Shown here piece by piece: positions 7,494-16,108 of a stretch of 54,143 nucleotides of DNA. The DNA lies in contig JAEWJS010000146.1 in NCBI GenBank assembly GCA_023386495.1, positions 1-54,143 on the forward strand. The letters run 5' to 3'. Every line of letters starts with the position of its first letter. Position 1 is the stretch's first letter. This DNA comes from Bacillota bacterium (GTDB taxonomy: Bacteria; Bacillota; Bacilli; Paenibacillales; Paenibacillaceae). Under the pieces are notes generated by a model. The model ran no database searches, had not been told where the DNA came from, and saw only the letters and a list, made by a program, of their open reading frames with translations. A program made the translations under genes and the position numbers.

Positions 7494-9044
7494 TTACTGT
7501 CGCGAATCCTTGTCAGGCTCGCCCTTCGGTAACCTCGGACTCGTCTCGGGCGATACCCGATATCGCTGTTCGGCAATCGATAGCTGCCTGTCCATGCTCC
7601 ACCACGGCAATCGGAACAGGATATCCTTCTGATCCGACGGGCGGAACGGACTTGCCGGGGCCAGGTAAGGCTCGCCGAAGGAACGGATCGAGAGCGCGTG
7701 GAGCACGACGAGGAAGAATACCGTCGCGAACCCCAATAGTCCGAACCATCCGGATGCGAGCAGCAGCGGGAATCGAATGAGTCGGATCGAGAACGATGCC
7801 GCATAATTCGGAATGGCGAAGGATGATATGCCCGTTACGGCAACGACGATGACCATGAACGGCGATACGAGCCCTGCCTGTACGGCTGCTTGCCCGATAA
7901 TGAGGGAGCCTACGATGCTTACGGCTTGACCGATCGGCTTGGGCATGCGGAGACCCGCCTCGCGCATAAGCTCGAAGGCAATCTCCATGATCAGCGCCTC
8001 GAATAACACCGGGAACGGTACAATCTCCTTGCCGGAAGCAATCGTGAGCGCAAGCCCCGTCGGAATCATCTCGTGATGAAAAGAGACGAGCATGACGTAG
8101 ATGGAAGGGAACGTGAAGCTGACGATAAACGCGATATAGCGAACGATGCGAAAGAAACTCCCGGCCCAATAGCGCGAGTAATAATCGTCCGAAGCTTGCA
8201 GGAACTGCCAAAAAAACGTCGGCACGATGAGTACGAACGGCGTGTTGTCCACGAATATCGCGACCCTTCCTTCGAGCAGGGCTGACGCTACTTTGTCGGG
8301 ACGCTCCGTGCTTTCTACTGTAGCGAAGGGCGACATCGGGCTATCTTCGATTAGCTCCTCGATATAGCCGCTCTCCAATATCGCATCGATCCGGATTCGG
8401 GTCAGCCTCTGCATCACTTCAGCGACAAGCCCTTCCTTAACGACGCCTTGGATATAAGCGACATTCACGTCCGTACGCGACCTCTCGCCGATCTGCAGCG
8501 CGTCGATTCTTAGCATCGGGTCGCGGATCCTGCGTCGCATCAGCGCGGTATTTACCCTGATGCTCTCGGTGAAGCCGTCACGGGGGCCGCGCACGACGCT
8601 CTCCGTCGCGGGATCCTCGACGCCGCGCTGCTCCCAGCCGCGCGTATTGGCGATCAAGGCGCGGCTCAGGCCGTCCACGACGAGCAGCAAGTCGCCGCAG
8701 AGCATGGCCCCAATGCCGGCGGCCATCGTATCCGCAATCGTGACGGAGGAACTCGTCAATAGGCTGCTTCGAAGCTCGTCAATCGTGAGCGAGGCGTGCG
8801 GCCCACCCTCCTGCTCTTCCTCGATTACGCGGCTGTAGATGACGCATGACCTAATGACCTCCTCCACCTTCGCAGCGTCGGCAAGACCGTCGAAGTAGTA
8901 ACAGCGGCACTCGCGCCCGTCTTCCATCTTCACGATCCGATTCTGCATATCCGCGTTCTTCTCTAAGATGCGAGCGATTGTCTCGTCGTTCTCCTGCAGT
9001 CTCGCGCCGAACGGACGCTGCAGAAGCGAATTCGTATCGACCAT
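7494..9044 (-). CDS. gerAA: GerAA-type germinant-receptor A subunit
   Basis: A 516-residue GerA-family protein. A large N-terminal soluble domain (about 1-270) is followed by a membrane region (about 290-480) with the conserved run PSIYVMLVSFHHEMIPTGL and the GISSFAIPNYAASFSIRL segment, then a short cytoplasmic tail. In GerA receptors the A subunit assembles an oligomeric channel-like core that starts germination. The start is ATG 9044 (MVDTNSLLQRP), with GGAAGGAG upstream; the longer in-frame start at 9113 lacks a site. The gene order A-C-B matches gerK-type operons. Confidence 0.9.
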   Translation of the reverse strand: MVDTNSLLQRPFGARLQENDETIARILEKNADMQNRIVKMEDGRECRCYYFDGLADAAKVEEVIRSCVIYSRVIEEEQEGGPHASLTIDELRSSLLTSSSVTIADTMAAGIGAMLCGDLLLVVDGLSRALIANTRGWEQRGVEDPATESVVRGPRDGFTESIRVNTALMRRRIRDPMLRIDALQIGERSRTDVNVAYIQGVVKEGLVAEVMQRLTRIRIDAILESGYIEELIEDSPMSPFATVESTERPDKVASALLEGRVAIFVDNTPFVLIVPTFFWQFLQASDDYYSRYWAGSFFRIVRYIAFIVSFTFPSIYVMLVSFHHEMIPTGLALTIASGKEIVPFPVLFEALIMEIAFELMREAGLRMPKPIGQAVSIVGSLIIGQAAVQAGLVSPFMVIVVAVTGISSFAIPNYAASFSIRLIRFPLLLASGWFGLLGFATVFFLVVLHALSIRSFGEPYLAPASPFRPSDQKDILFRLPWWSMDRQLSIAEQRYRVSPETSPRLPKGEPDKDSRQ

Positions 9045-9082
9045 CCATCCCGCTCCTTCCGCATGCTGATGCGTGTCGCGGT

Positions 9083-9111
9083 TAGTGTTAGCTAATCCTT
9101 GGAAATCATGC
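9083..9111 (-). promoter_or_regulatory. Possible forespore (sigma-G) promoter for the ger operon
   Basis: Reading the minus strand, GCATG (9111 to 9107) matches the sigma-G -35 GYATR, followed by 17 bases and AACACTA (9089 to 9083), a partial match to CATnnTA. It lies about 40 bases before the A-subunit start. The -10 match is incomplete, so this is tentative. Confidence 0.3.
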
Positions 9112-9166
9112 ATAATGCAGCCTTGGGTGGGAGAAGATGCAGAGAATGGCGAGGGGAGGACGTACA

Positions 9167-9334
9167 GTGGATTTCTATCAGACCTGGCTCTACCGCGAAG
9201 TGATCAATTCGGTATGGATGCTGCGTACGATCACGTTCCTTGTGCTGATCAGCAACCTGTTGTCGCCGATTGTAATTTGGTTTTTGATGAGCAGCAGGAA
9301 TCCCTTTAAGAAGAAAAAGAAGCCGGACGCGTAG
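9167..9334 (+). CDS. Small single-pass membrane protein (55 aa)
   Basis: A 55-residue protein starting with GTG 9167 (VDFYQTW...), supported by GAGGGGAGGA at 9151-9160 with six bases of spacing. One long hydrophobic stretch (about residues 17-42) may form one helix or a tight hairpin, and the C-terminus is very basic (KKKKK). It is divergent from the ger operon. No family was recognised. It is not in the position of the known small D subunits of germinant receptors, which lie within the operon. Confidence 0.5.
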   Translation: MDFYQTWLYREVINSVWMLRTITFLVLISNLLSPIVIWFLMSSRNPFKKKKKPDA

Positions 9335-9381
9335 CTTGCAACCAGCAGCTGATTGCTATGGGAGAATATGTGACATTCATA

Positions 9382-9410
9382 TTGCAAAATTCACTTATGA
9401 ATTCTAATAT
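9382..9410 (+). promoter_or_regulatory. Sigma-A promoter of the LysE-type exporter gene
   Basis: -35 TTGCAA (9382-9387), a 17-base spacer and -10 TAATAT (9405-9410), placing the start about 33 bases before GTG 9450. Confidence 0.6.
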
Positions 9411-9449
9411 ATGTAAGTAAACATCTCATCTAGCAAGGAGCACGCGATC

Positions 9450-10088
9450 GTGACTCATTTTCTCGCATTCAGCGAAGGCTTCCTCTTCAGCCTATCCCTC
9501 TGCTTCGACCTCGGCATGGTCAATGTCGCCTTGATGAAGACCGGCATGGAGCGCGGCTTCAAGCCTTCGTTCATGCTGGGCTTCGGTTCCTGCTTCGGCG
9601 ACCTCTTCTACCTCTCGCTCGCCTTGCTGGGCATTAGCTTCATCTTCGAACTGGAGGCTGTCCAATGGACGCTCTGGATCGTAGGTTCAGCCGTCCTGCT
9701 CTATCTGACGTACAAGATGCTCCGCGAATCCTGGAGGCCGAAGCCGCTAGAGGCAGACGGGACGGACTCGGCCAAGCATTCCTCGGTCAAGGGCTTCCTG
9801 ACCGGGGCCGGCCTTGCGTTGTCGTCGCCCACCGTCATTGTCTGGTTCGCCTTCGTGGCCGGTCCGATCGTTGCCGGTATGAACCTAAGCGCCGGCACGC
9901 TCTGGATGTTCGTCGCAGGCTTCTTCGCCGCAGGCCTCGCATGGTCTTTCGGCATCGCGCTGGCCTCCAGCCGATTCAGCACCCTTGCAGGCCCCCGCAT
10001 CGTGCGCGGCCTATCCTTCGCATCCGCTATCCTATTCTTCTATTTCGCCATGCGAGTGTTCTGGGGCGGGCTCCGAGACGTCCTATGA
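9450..10088 (+). CDS. LysE-family amino acid/metabolite exporter
   Basis: A 212-residue membrane protein with about six hydrophobic helices and the LysE/RhtB fold. The N-terminal FxxGFLFSLSLCFDLGMVNVALMKTG segment and the central LTGAGLALSSPTVIVWFAF segment correspond to the two inverted repeats of the family. LysE proteins export amino acids or related small solutes using the membrane potential; the substrate is not predictable. The start codon is GTG 9450 with AAGGAG upstream. It is monocistronic, with its own promoter and a bidirectional terminator. Confidence 0.85.
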   Translation: MTHFLAFSEGFLFSLSLCFDLGMVNVALMKTGMERGFKPSFMLGFGSCFGDLFYLSLALLGISFIFELEAVQWTLWIVGSAVLLYLTYKMLRESWRPKPLEADGTDSAKHSSVKGFLTGAGLALSSPTVIVWFAFVAGPIVAGMNLSAGTLWMFVAGFFAAGLAWSFGIALASSRFSTLAGPRIVRGLSFASAILFFYFAMRVFWGGLRDVL

Positions 10089-10102
10089 CACAGACGACAC
10101 AG

Positions 10103-10150
10103 ACAAGGCTCCCTATCCCGAAGGACAATCATCGGGATAAGGAGCCTTGT
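10103..10150. terminator. Bidirectional terminator
   Basis: ACAAGGCTCC-TATCCCG is mirrored by CGGGATA-GGAGCCTTGT with one mismatch in an 18-bp stem. It separates the plus-strand LysE gene from the end of the long minus-strand carbohydrate operon. Confidence 0.85.
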
Positions 10151-10168
10151 GAACCTCATGTATCCGAT

Positions 10169-11053
10169 CTATTCCGCTGCCATTCGATTGGACAACGAAC
10201 CGATGGACTCGATGTCAATCGTGACATGGTCGCCTGGCCGCAGATACACTTGCCGCTCTTCCGGGTAACCCAGTACGACGCCTTCAGGCGTGCCGGTCAG
10301 AATAATATCGCCGGGCAGCAGCGTCATATGCTGCGAGATATAGCTGACGATCTCGTCGCAGCGGAAGATCATGTCCGACGTATTCGAACGCTGACGCACT
10401 TCGCCGTTCACCGTGCACGAGATCGCCAGATTGTTCGGATCCGGAATTTCGTCAGCCGTAACCAGATACGGGCCAAGCGGCGAGAACTTGTCTAACGACT
10501 TGCCGAGCAGCCACTGCGCCGTCCGCATCTGCAGGTCTCGCGCAGACAGATCGTTCACGCAGGTATAACCGAATACGTAGTCCAACGCTTCTTCTCGTCC
10601 GACGTATTTGGCCTGTCTGCCTATGACGATGACCAGTTCTGCCTCATAGTCCACTTTATCGGTCACGCGCGGCAGCGGGATGTCTTCTCCGTGGGCGGCC
10701 AGCGTATTGTTGAACTTATTGAACAGAATCGGATATTGCGGGATCGCTGCGTTCGTCTCCTCCGCATGTTTCCGGTAGTTCAAGCCGACGCATATGATTT
10801 TGCTCGGATGGGTCACTGACGGTCCGAGCGTCAACGTATCCTCTTCCAGCCAACAGTCCTCGAGACCGGATGCCCTTCGTACGAGCGCCGACAACGCCTC
10901 GCGCCCCTCCGTTCCCCCCTCGATCGCTGCCGTAATCGTGGCTGGAACGCTTGCCCCAAGCGATGCAGCAGCCTTCGCTACGTCGAGTACTCCCTTCGCT
11001 TCGCGGATGCCAAGCTTCGCTTCGCCGTCGTGGATATAGTTGATCAGTTTCAT
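10169..11053 (-). CDS. Fumarylacetoacetate hydrolase-family (acylpyruvase-type) enzyme
   Basis: A 294-residue FAH-fold protein. The core runs from about residue 82 (PSKIICVGLNYRKHAEE) to the end. The metal ligands are E137 and E139 in DYEAEL and D168 in VNDLS. Such enzymes cleave or hydrolyse 2,4-diketo acids and related beta-diketones. Placed directly after an SDR dehydrogenase in a sugar operon, the closest functional parallel is 2,4-diketo-3-deoxy-L-fuconate hydrolase, which makes pyruvate and lactate; that is inference from family plus context. GAGAGGACG lies before ATG 11053. It is the last gene of the operon. Confidence 0.85.
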   Translation of the reverse strand: MKLINYIHDGEAKLGIREAKGVLDVAKAAASLGASVPATITAAIEGGTEGREALSALVRRASGLEDCWLEEDTLTLGPSVTHPSKIICVGLNYRKHAEETNAAIPQYPILFNKFNNTLAAHGEDIPLPRVTDKVDYEAELVIVIGRQAKYVGREEALDYVFGYTCVNDLSARDLQMRTAQWLLGKSLDKFSPLGPYLVTADEIPDPNNLAISCTVNGEVRQRSNTSDMIFRCDEIVSYISQHMTLLPGDIILTGTPEGVVLGYPEERQVYLRPGDHVTIDIESIGSLSNRMAAE

Positions 11054-11096
11054 GCTGCACGTCCTCTCTATTTCGCTTCCTCTTCCTCTTCCTCAC

Positions 11097-11870
11097 TCAA
11101 GCATCTTTGCCGAAGACGACGCCGCCGTCGATATAGAGCGGCGATCCCATCATGAACGCCGACTCGTCCGAGGCCAAGAATAGCGCGGCCTTCGCGACAT
11201 CTTCGGGCTTGCCTAGCTCGCCGCCTAGCTGCCGCTTCTTGATTGTGGCATACCCCTCCTCAGGGTTATCGTACGATCGGCGCAGGAAGTCCTCGACGAA
11301 CGGCGTCAGAATCGTGCCCGGAAGCAGCGCGTTCACGCGTATGCCGTACGGCGCGTAATCCACCTGCATCGACTTCGTCAACGCCAGAACAGCGCCCTTC
11401 GAGGCGGAATACGAGGCGCGTCTGGCCAGACCGATCTCTGCGACGCAAGAGGACATGTTAATAATATTGCCGCTCCGCCGCTCCATCATATGCGGCAGCA
11501 CATATTTGCTCGGCAGATAGACGCCTCTAAGATTCACGTTCATGACGCGATCCCATGCTTCCGGCTCTATCTCATGAATCGCGCCAACCCCGCTGATGCC
11601 GGCATTGTTGAACAGCACGTCGATATGCCCGCAGGCAGTCCGTGCATGGCTTACCATCGCGTGAACCGCGGCGGGATCCGTCACATCCGCTTGGATGAAC
11701 ATGGCCCGCCCTCCTTCTTGCTGAATCAGTCCAACCGTCTCCTCGCCCTTCTCCTTGTCCAGGTCGTTCACGATCACCATAGCGCCTTCTCGGGCGAACA
11801 ACAACGCTGTGCTGAGTCCGATACCCGATCCGGCGCCCGTAATGAGGACCGTCTTCTCCGCCAATCTCAT
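11097..11870 (-). CDS. SDR-family sugar-acid dehydrogenase
   Basis: A 257-residue classical short-chain dehydrogenase. It has the nucleotide-binding TGAGSGIG (11-18), NNAG (88-91), and catalytic S140/S141, Y154 and K158 (YSASK). The acidic D36 after the second strand suggests preference for NAD. Beside a FAH-family hydrolase it resembles 2-keto-3-deoxy-L-fuconate 4-dehydrogenase of the oxidative fucose route; the substrate is not proven. The start at ATG 11870 has AGGAGG upstream and overlaps the stop codon of the ROK gene (ATGA). Earlier in-frame starts lie inside that gene. Confidence 0.88.
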   Translation of the reverse strand: MRLAEKTVLITGAGSGIGLSTALLFAREGAMVIVNDLDKEKGEETVGLIQQEGGRAMFIQADVTDPAAVHAMVSHARTACGHIDVLFNNAGISGVGAIHEIEPEAWDRVMNVNLRGVYLPSKYVLPHMMERRSGNIINMSSCVAEIGLARRASYSASKGAVLALTKSMQVDYAPYGIRVNALLPGTILTPFVEDFLRRSYDNPEEGYATIKKRQLGGELGKPEDVAKAALFLASDESAFMMGSPLYIDGGVVFGKDA

Positions 11871-12823
11871 ATTCGCTCCTCCTGTCGTCCACCTGTATCG
11901 TTTCTTCGCCAAGCGACTGCGGCTCCGCCGATCGCGCCGGCCGCATTACCGAGCGGCGAGACTGCGAACCGCGTCCGGATCGGCGTCAGCGCAGCGACCT
12001 GCCGCTCGACTTCCTTGCAGTAATAGGCGCTGCCGCAGGCTACGCCTCCCCCGAGCACGACAAGCTCCGGATTCAAGAGCGAGACCGCATTCGCGATCGC
12101 AGCGCTGATATAGCGAATCGGGCGTGCGGCTATCGCTTGTGCTGCAGCATCGCCTTGCTCCGCCGCCGCAAGCAGCGCGGATGCATCCCCGTACCGCGGT
12201 CCGGCCGCTTCGCCGATGCCGGTCCCGGACGCGATGCTCTCCATGGAACCGAATGCATCGGGATGCTGCATCGCGACTGCATCAGCATCAGCATCAGCAT
12301 CAATCAGCACGAAATAACCGATCTCGCCCGCGAACCCGTCTGCTCCTCGGTATACCTGCCCGTCCAAGATCATTGCGCTGCCTACGCCTGTCCCTACGGT
12401 TACGATCAAGGCATGTCGAGCACCTTGGGCAGCGCCAGCCTCCAGTTCGCCCCATGCCGCCATGTTCACGTCATTGTCGACCTGCACGGGGAATGGGAAT
12501 AGGCGCTGCAGCATCGGACGGATGTCCGCGTTCGGCCAATGCAGGGCTGGGGAACCCGATACGGTTCCCCGTTCATCGTTATAGAAGCAAGGCAAGCCGA
12601 TGCCGGCGCCGATAATCGCTCCCATGTCGATGCTGTTGGCTTGCAAGAGCTCCGCCATCGACTGGCGCAGGCTGGCCATGAACGATTCGGGGCCGCTGGA
12701 TAACGCGGTCGGCATCTTCCGCGTGGCCGCTATGCGTCCGTCGCGGTCTGCCGCCAGCAGCAGCGTCTTCGTGCCGCCCACATCGACTCCGATCGCATAA
12801 CGTTGTTGTCCGTTACCTCCCAT
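11867..12823 (-). CDS. ROK-family sugar kinase lacking the zinc motif
   Basis: A 318-residue ROK protein. The phosphate-binding VDVGGTKT (13-20), catalytic D118 in VDNDVN, and VTVGTGVGSA (141-150) are present, so kinase activity on a hexose or amino sugar is plausible. No DNA-binding domain is present. It is odd in that the usual ROK zinc site (H...CxCGxxGC) is missing: GEIG is followed by Y rather than H, then by a low-complexity DADADADA (175-182) encoded by a hexanucleotide repeat. It overlaps nagB by 11 bases and the SDR gene by four. Confidence 0.83.
   Translation of the reverse strand: MGGNGQQRYAIGVDVGGTKTLLLAADRDGRIAATRKMPTALSSGPESFMASLRQSMAELLQANSIDMGAIIGAGIGLPCFYNDERGTVSGSPALHWPNADIRPMLQRLFPFPVQVDNDVNMAAWGELEAGAAQGARHALIVTVGTGVGSAMILDGQVYRGADGFAGEIGYFVLIDADADADAVAMQHPDAFGSMESIASGTGIGEAAGPRYGDASALLAAAEQGDAAAQAIAARPIRYISAAIANAVSLLNPELVVLGGGVACGSAYYCKEVERQVAALTPIRTRFAVSPLGNAAGAIGGAAVAWRRNDTGGRQEERI
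12279..12302. repeat. Hexanucleotide tandem repeat (GCATCA)4 inside the ROK gene
   Basis: Four perfect copies of GCATCA (read on the plus strand), encoding Asp-Ala repeats on the minus strand. Units of six bases keep the frame, so copy-number change alters length without a frameshift. Confidence 0.9.
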
Positions 12824-13574
12824 TCCCTTCGCTCCCTCGCTGCCGGTCGGACTCCGTTAGCGCCGCAGCCGCTTCGCGATCGACGACCATCCAGCTTGAA
12901 GCATGGCGCTTCAGCGCCGTCGAAGGAATGCGCGCGGTCACTTCCGATTCCCAAGTGCGCTTCACGATATCCGCTTTGTGCGCCCCGTTCGCAATCATAA
13001 TGACCGTGTCCGCCGCTAGAATTTGCCGAATGCCCAATGTAATGCCTCGTTCGAGCACAACAGGCCGCGTGAAATATTTCTGCCCGACGGTCCGCGTCGT
13101 CTCGTCTAGCTCGATGACATGCGCGTCGAGGTCAAAAGCAACCCCGGGTTCATTGAATCCGAGATGCCCGTTCATGCCTATCCCTACGAGCACGAGATCC
13201 AAGCCTCCGTACCGCGCCACAAGCCGATTGATTCGCGCACATTCCGACGCCGGATCCGCGCTCCCGTCAAAAAAGTGAATATTCGTATCCGCGATGGAGA
13301 GCTTCGTGAACAATTCATCCTGCAGCAGCTTCCGGCATGATCCCTCATCCGTTGGCAGCAAGCCGACCCACTCGTCTAGCCCGATGAACCGGCAGCCGGC
13401 ATAATCGACGATACCGCTTCGTGCATCTTCGACCATGTACCGAAACGTGCCGACAGGCGAACTCCCCGCTGCCAGACATAAGCATGCTTCCGGCTTGCGC
13501 CGTACCGTCTCCGCGATCATATCCGCGGCTCGGCGCGACATTTCCTCATACCGTTCCGTCACTACCAGCTTCAT
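12813..13574 (-). CDS. nagB: Glucosamine-6-phosphate deaminase-type isomerase
   Basis: A 253-residue NagB-family protein. The motifs are LCLAAGSSPVGT (about 32-43, phosphate binding), GLDEW with D67 as proton carrier, and GIGMNGHLGFNEPG with H137 and E142. Firmicute NagB proteins commonly have NGH where E. coli has DGH, so the change is normal. The expected reaction is glucosamine-6-P to fructose-6-P plus ammonia. No nagA deacetylase lies nearby, so the enzyme may instead act on another amino-sugar or sugar phosphate from the oligosaccharide. GGGAGG precedes ATG 13574, which overlaps the stop of the GH43 gene. Confidence 0.85.
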   Translation of the reverse strand: MKLVVTERYEEMSRRAADMIAETVRRKPEACLCLAAGSSPVGTFRYMVEDARSGIVDYAGCRFIGLDEWVGLLPTDEGSCRKLLQDELFTKLSIADTNIHFFDGSADPASECARINRLVARYGGLDLVLVGIGMNGHLGFNEPGVAFDLDAHVIELDETTRTVGQKYFTRPVVLERGITLGIRQILAADTVIMIANGAHKADIVKRTWESEVTARIPSTALKRHASSWMVVDREAAAALTESDRQRGSEGNGR

Positions 13575-15190
13575 CGCAATCCTCCCGTCGACCGTTCTTG
13601 CTCATCCTTGCCTTCGTAATGGAATAACGTGAACAACGCTGACCCATGCTTCGTTCCGTAGACGCCCCGCGCGAACACGCCGACACGCGGCGCGGTAAAG
13701 CAATGGAACCGCGGCACGCGTTCCGGGTATAGGAAGCTGACATCGACTTGCTCGGCCGCGATGACTTGTTCGGCTCCCCTTCCGGCGGCGTACGCGATGC
13801 TTACCCGACCTCCGGCCAGCATCGCGGTCAGCCGGATCGCTTCTCCGGCATGAATTGGCAGCGGCCTCTTCGCAACGGCGCTTCGATGACCGTTCTCGCA
13901 TCGATCGATCTGTAGATGCAGCCCTCCATATTCTTGCCGCTCGTGAAGCCTAGCCACGTCGAAGCTCTGCCCGCTCGTCTGGCCAATCCCGTTACGCACA
14001 GTCACGAGGAGATGCGCATCCGTATCCCGATAGAGCACGAGCCCGGCTTCTTCCCCTAGTGCCGCCGTATCGAATAGCAGCTCGGTCTCCGCCTTGAAGG
14101 CGAAATCCCGCCACCTGCGAGTCAAGATAAGCGTGTCTTGCGGACTCGTCAAGATGTAGGGCAGGCAGTGAATGCGCAATCCGTCGCCTTGCAGCGCGTA
14201 ACCGCCTTGTAACGGATGACGGACCCATTCCCAGACGGGGGACAGCGCCGATCCTTCGAAACGGTCAACGTCCTCGTCGGCAGCTTCATGCAGGCGCGAT
14301 GCTTCAAGCTGGACCGTCTCCTGCGGCGATCCGCCGCTGCCGACCGTGAACCAACCGTCAGCCGTCCATTCGACCCGCGCCAGCATTGTCTCCCTGCCCA
14401 GCGGACAATCGCCGCCCGGCGTCAGAGGCCGCCCTCCGAGGTGCAGCATCCACCAGCCGCCTTCCGTATCCTGCACCAGCTTCCCATGACCGGCCCGCTG
14501 CAGCGCATGCGCGGGATCACGCTGCATGAGCACCGGATTGTCCGGATTCGGTTCGTAAGGCCCCCAGACCGAAGCGCTCCGGGCAACGGTCGCGCGATGC
14601 TCGAAGAAGGTCCCCCCCTCCGCGAGCATATAATAGTACCAGCCATCCTTCTTCACCACATGCGGGGCTTCAGGCGCCGCGCCGCCAAGACCCGGCCATA
14701 CTTGCCTCGCTTCGCCGATCAGCTGCGTGCCGTCCGCCGACAGCTCATGCAGCCAGCCGCCTCCGAACGCCAGATATCGTCTTCCGTCGTCATCATTGAA
14801 GATCGAAGGATCGATAAAATGATGATTCAGCACAACGCCATCGCTGTACGGTCCTTCCGGACGCTCCGCGCTATACACGATGTTCGTGCAGCGCGGCTGG
14901 CCGTGGTAATACGGCACGACAACCCAGAATTTGCCGTCGTAGTACGAAATATCCGGCGCAAATACGCCATACGAGTCCGGAATACCGGTTAAGCACAACT
15001 GCCCGCGCCGCGTGATGACATGGCCGATCGTCCGCCAATGGACGAGGTCTCGGGAATGCATGACCGGTACGCCGGGGAAATACTGAAACGTCGACGTGAC
15101 CATATAATAATCATCCCCGACGCGAACGACGGAGGGATCTGGATAATCGCCGGGCACAATCGGATTCGCGATCGTTCGGATTTGGGACAT
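13571..15190 (-). CDS. GH43 beta-xylosidase/arabinofuranosidase-type glycosidase
   Basis: A 539-residue intracellular enzyme. The five-bladed propeller occupies about residues 8-320 with the general base D18 (DYPDPS), the pKa-modulating D127 (FIDPSI) and the proton donor E174 (PEAPH). The C-terminal part (about 340-530) resembles the beta-sandwich found in GH43 xylosidases. No signal peptide is present. It should remove terminal xylose, arabinose or a similar pentose from imported oligosaccharides. ATG 15190 is chosen because AAAGGAG is nine bases upstream; ATG 15196 has only three bases of spacing. Confidence 0.85.
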   Translation of the reverse strand: MSQIRTIANPIVPGDYPDPSVVRVGDDYYMVTSTFQYFPGVPVMHSRDLVHWRTIGHVITRRGQLCLTGIPDSYGVFAPDISYYDGKFWVVVPYYHGQPRCTNIVYSAERPEGPYSDGVVLNHHFIDPSIFNDDDGRRYLAFGGGWLHELSADGTQLIGEARQVWPGLGGAAPEAPHVVKKDGWYYYMLAEGGTFFEHRATVARSASVWGPYEPNPDNPVLMQRDPAHALQRAGHGKLVQDTEGGWWMLHLGGRPLTPGGDCPLGRETMLARVEWTADGWFTVGSGGSPQETVQLEASRLHEAADEDVDRFEGSALSPVWEWVRHPLQGGYALQGDGLRIHCLPYILTSPQDTLILTRRWRDFAFKAETELLFDTAALGEEAGLVLYRDTDAHLLVTVRNGIGQTSGQSFDVARLHERQEYGGLHLQIDRCENGHRSAVAKRPLPIHAGEAIRLTAMLAGGRVSIAYAAGRGAEQVIAAEQVDVSFLYPERVPRFHCFTAPRVGVFARGVYGTKHGSALFTLFHYEGKDEQERSTGGLR

Positions 15191-15209
15191 CCTCATTAGC
15201 TCCTTTCGA

Positions 15210-16106
15210 TTAGAAGAGCTGCTCCCCTTGGAACAGAGACAGTACGCGCTGCTCGAGCTCCTGATCCAGACCTCGGCCGTCGCAGCATGCCATATTCGCC
15301 GCGAGGGCGTTCCTGTCCGTGACACCTGTCAGCGTCACGTGAATGTCAGGATTGCCGAAGCTGAATCGCATCGCGGGCTCGACTAAGCCATGCGGTTCGC
15401 TGCGCCGCAGGAAGGAGAGCTGGCTCATCTTGCGCTCCGCTTCCAGCCGTACATCGTCCTCGAGAAAATGTGCCGGCCGATCCGCCAATATCCCCATGCC
15501 TAGCACGCTGCCGTTGATGACGCCGAGGCCATGTTCCTTCGCCCGCGGCAGGAGCGCATCCTTCGCGGTATGGTCTAGCAGCATGTAGCGGGTGTAGAAT
15601 TGAACCGAATCGAATACATCCAGCGCGATATACTGCTGCAACAAATCCAGGTTCCGATCGGTGACGCCGAGGAACCGGATCTTGCCTGCTTGCTGACAAG
15701 CTTGGAGCGCGGGGATCGCTTCCTCGACCAGCAGTTCATAAGGCTGGGACGACACGTCGTGAAGCTGCATCAGGTCGAGCCAATCGGTCCGAAGCCGGCT
15801 AAGGCTGTCATCCACGGACCGGATTACGGCATCGTAATCGTAGCGTTGATCGGAACGAACCGCCTTGCTCGATAGGATCACCTTCTCCCTGCGCGCGCCG
15901 AGAAATTTGCCGATCCTCCTCTCCGATTCGCCTAACCCATACAACGGTGCCGTATCGATGAAGTTGATGCCGCCGTCGATCGCTTGATGAATGACGCGCT
16001 CGATTTCACGCTCGTCCGTCGCTTCGAAATCCCCCCCGAGCGGCGCGCCTCCCAATCCGAGCTTCGACACTTGAAGCCCCGTTCTTCCGAATATCGTATA
16101 CTCCAT
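15210..16106 (-). CDS. Aldo/keto reductase, L-fucose/L-galactose dehydrogenase-like
   Basis: A 298-residue AKR with catalytic D51, Y56, K81 and H116 in the standard order. The opening FGRTGLQVSKLGLGGAPLGG and the DTAPLYGLGESE motif resemble L-galactose and L-fucose 1-dehydrogenases, which oxidise aldoses to lactones. In this operon it could oxidise a deoxy-sugar released by the glycosidases; this is inference. GAGAGG lies upstream of ATG 16106. It is two bases from the beta-helix gene. Confidence 0.8.
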   Translation of the reverse strand: MEYTIFGRTGLQVSKLGLGGAPLGGDFEATDEREIERVIHQAIDGGINFIDTAPLYGLGESERRIGKFLGARREKVILSSKAVRSDQRYDYDAVIRSVDDSLSRLRTDWLDLMQLHDVSSQPYELLVEEAIPALQACQQAGKIRFLGVTDRNLDLLQQYIALDVFDSVQFYTRYMLLDHTAKDALLPRAKEHGLGVINGSVLGMGILADRPAHFLEDDVRLEAERKMSQLSFLRRSEPHGLVEPAMRFSFGNPDIHVTLTGVTDRNALAANMACCDGRGLDQELEQRVLSLFQGEQLF

Positions 16107-16108
16107 GC

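Noticed and set aside
6272..7804. Extended 510-codon version of the GerC gene
   Set aside because: The first 110 codons overlap the A-subunit gene and lack a signal peptide; the ATG at 7474 gives a proper lipoprotein signal and ribosome binding site.
12279..12302. Phase-variation switch in the ROK gene
   Set aside because: The repeat unit is six bases, so gain or loss of copies cannot shift the frame.
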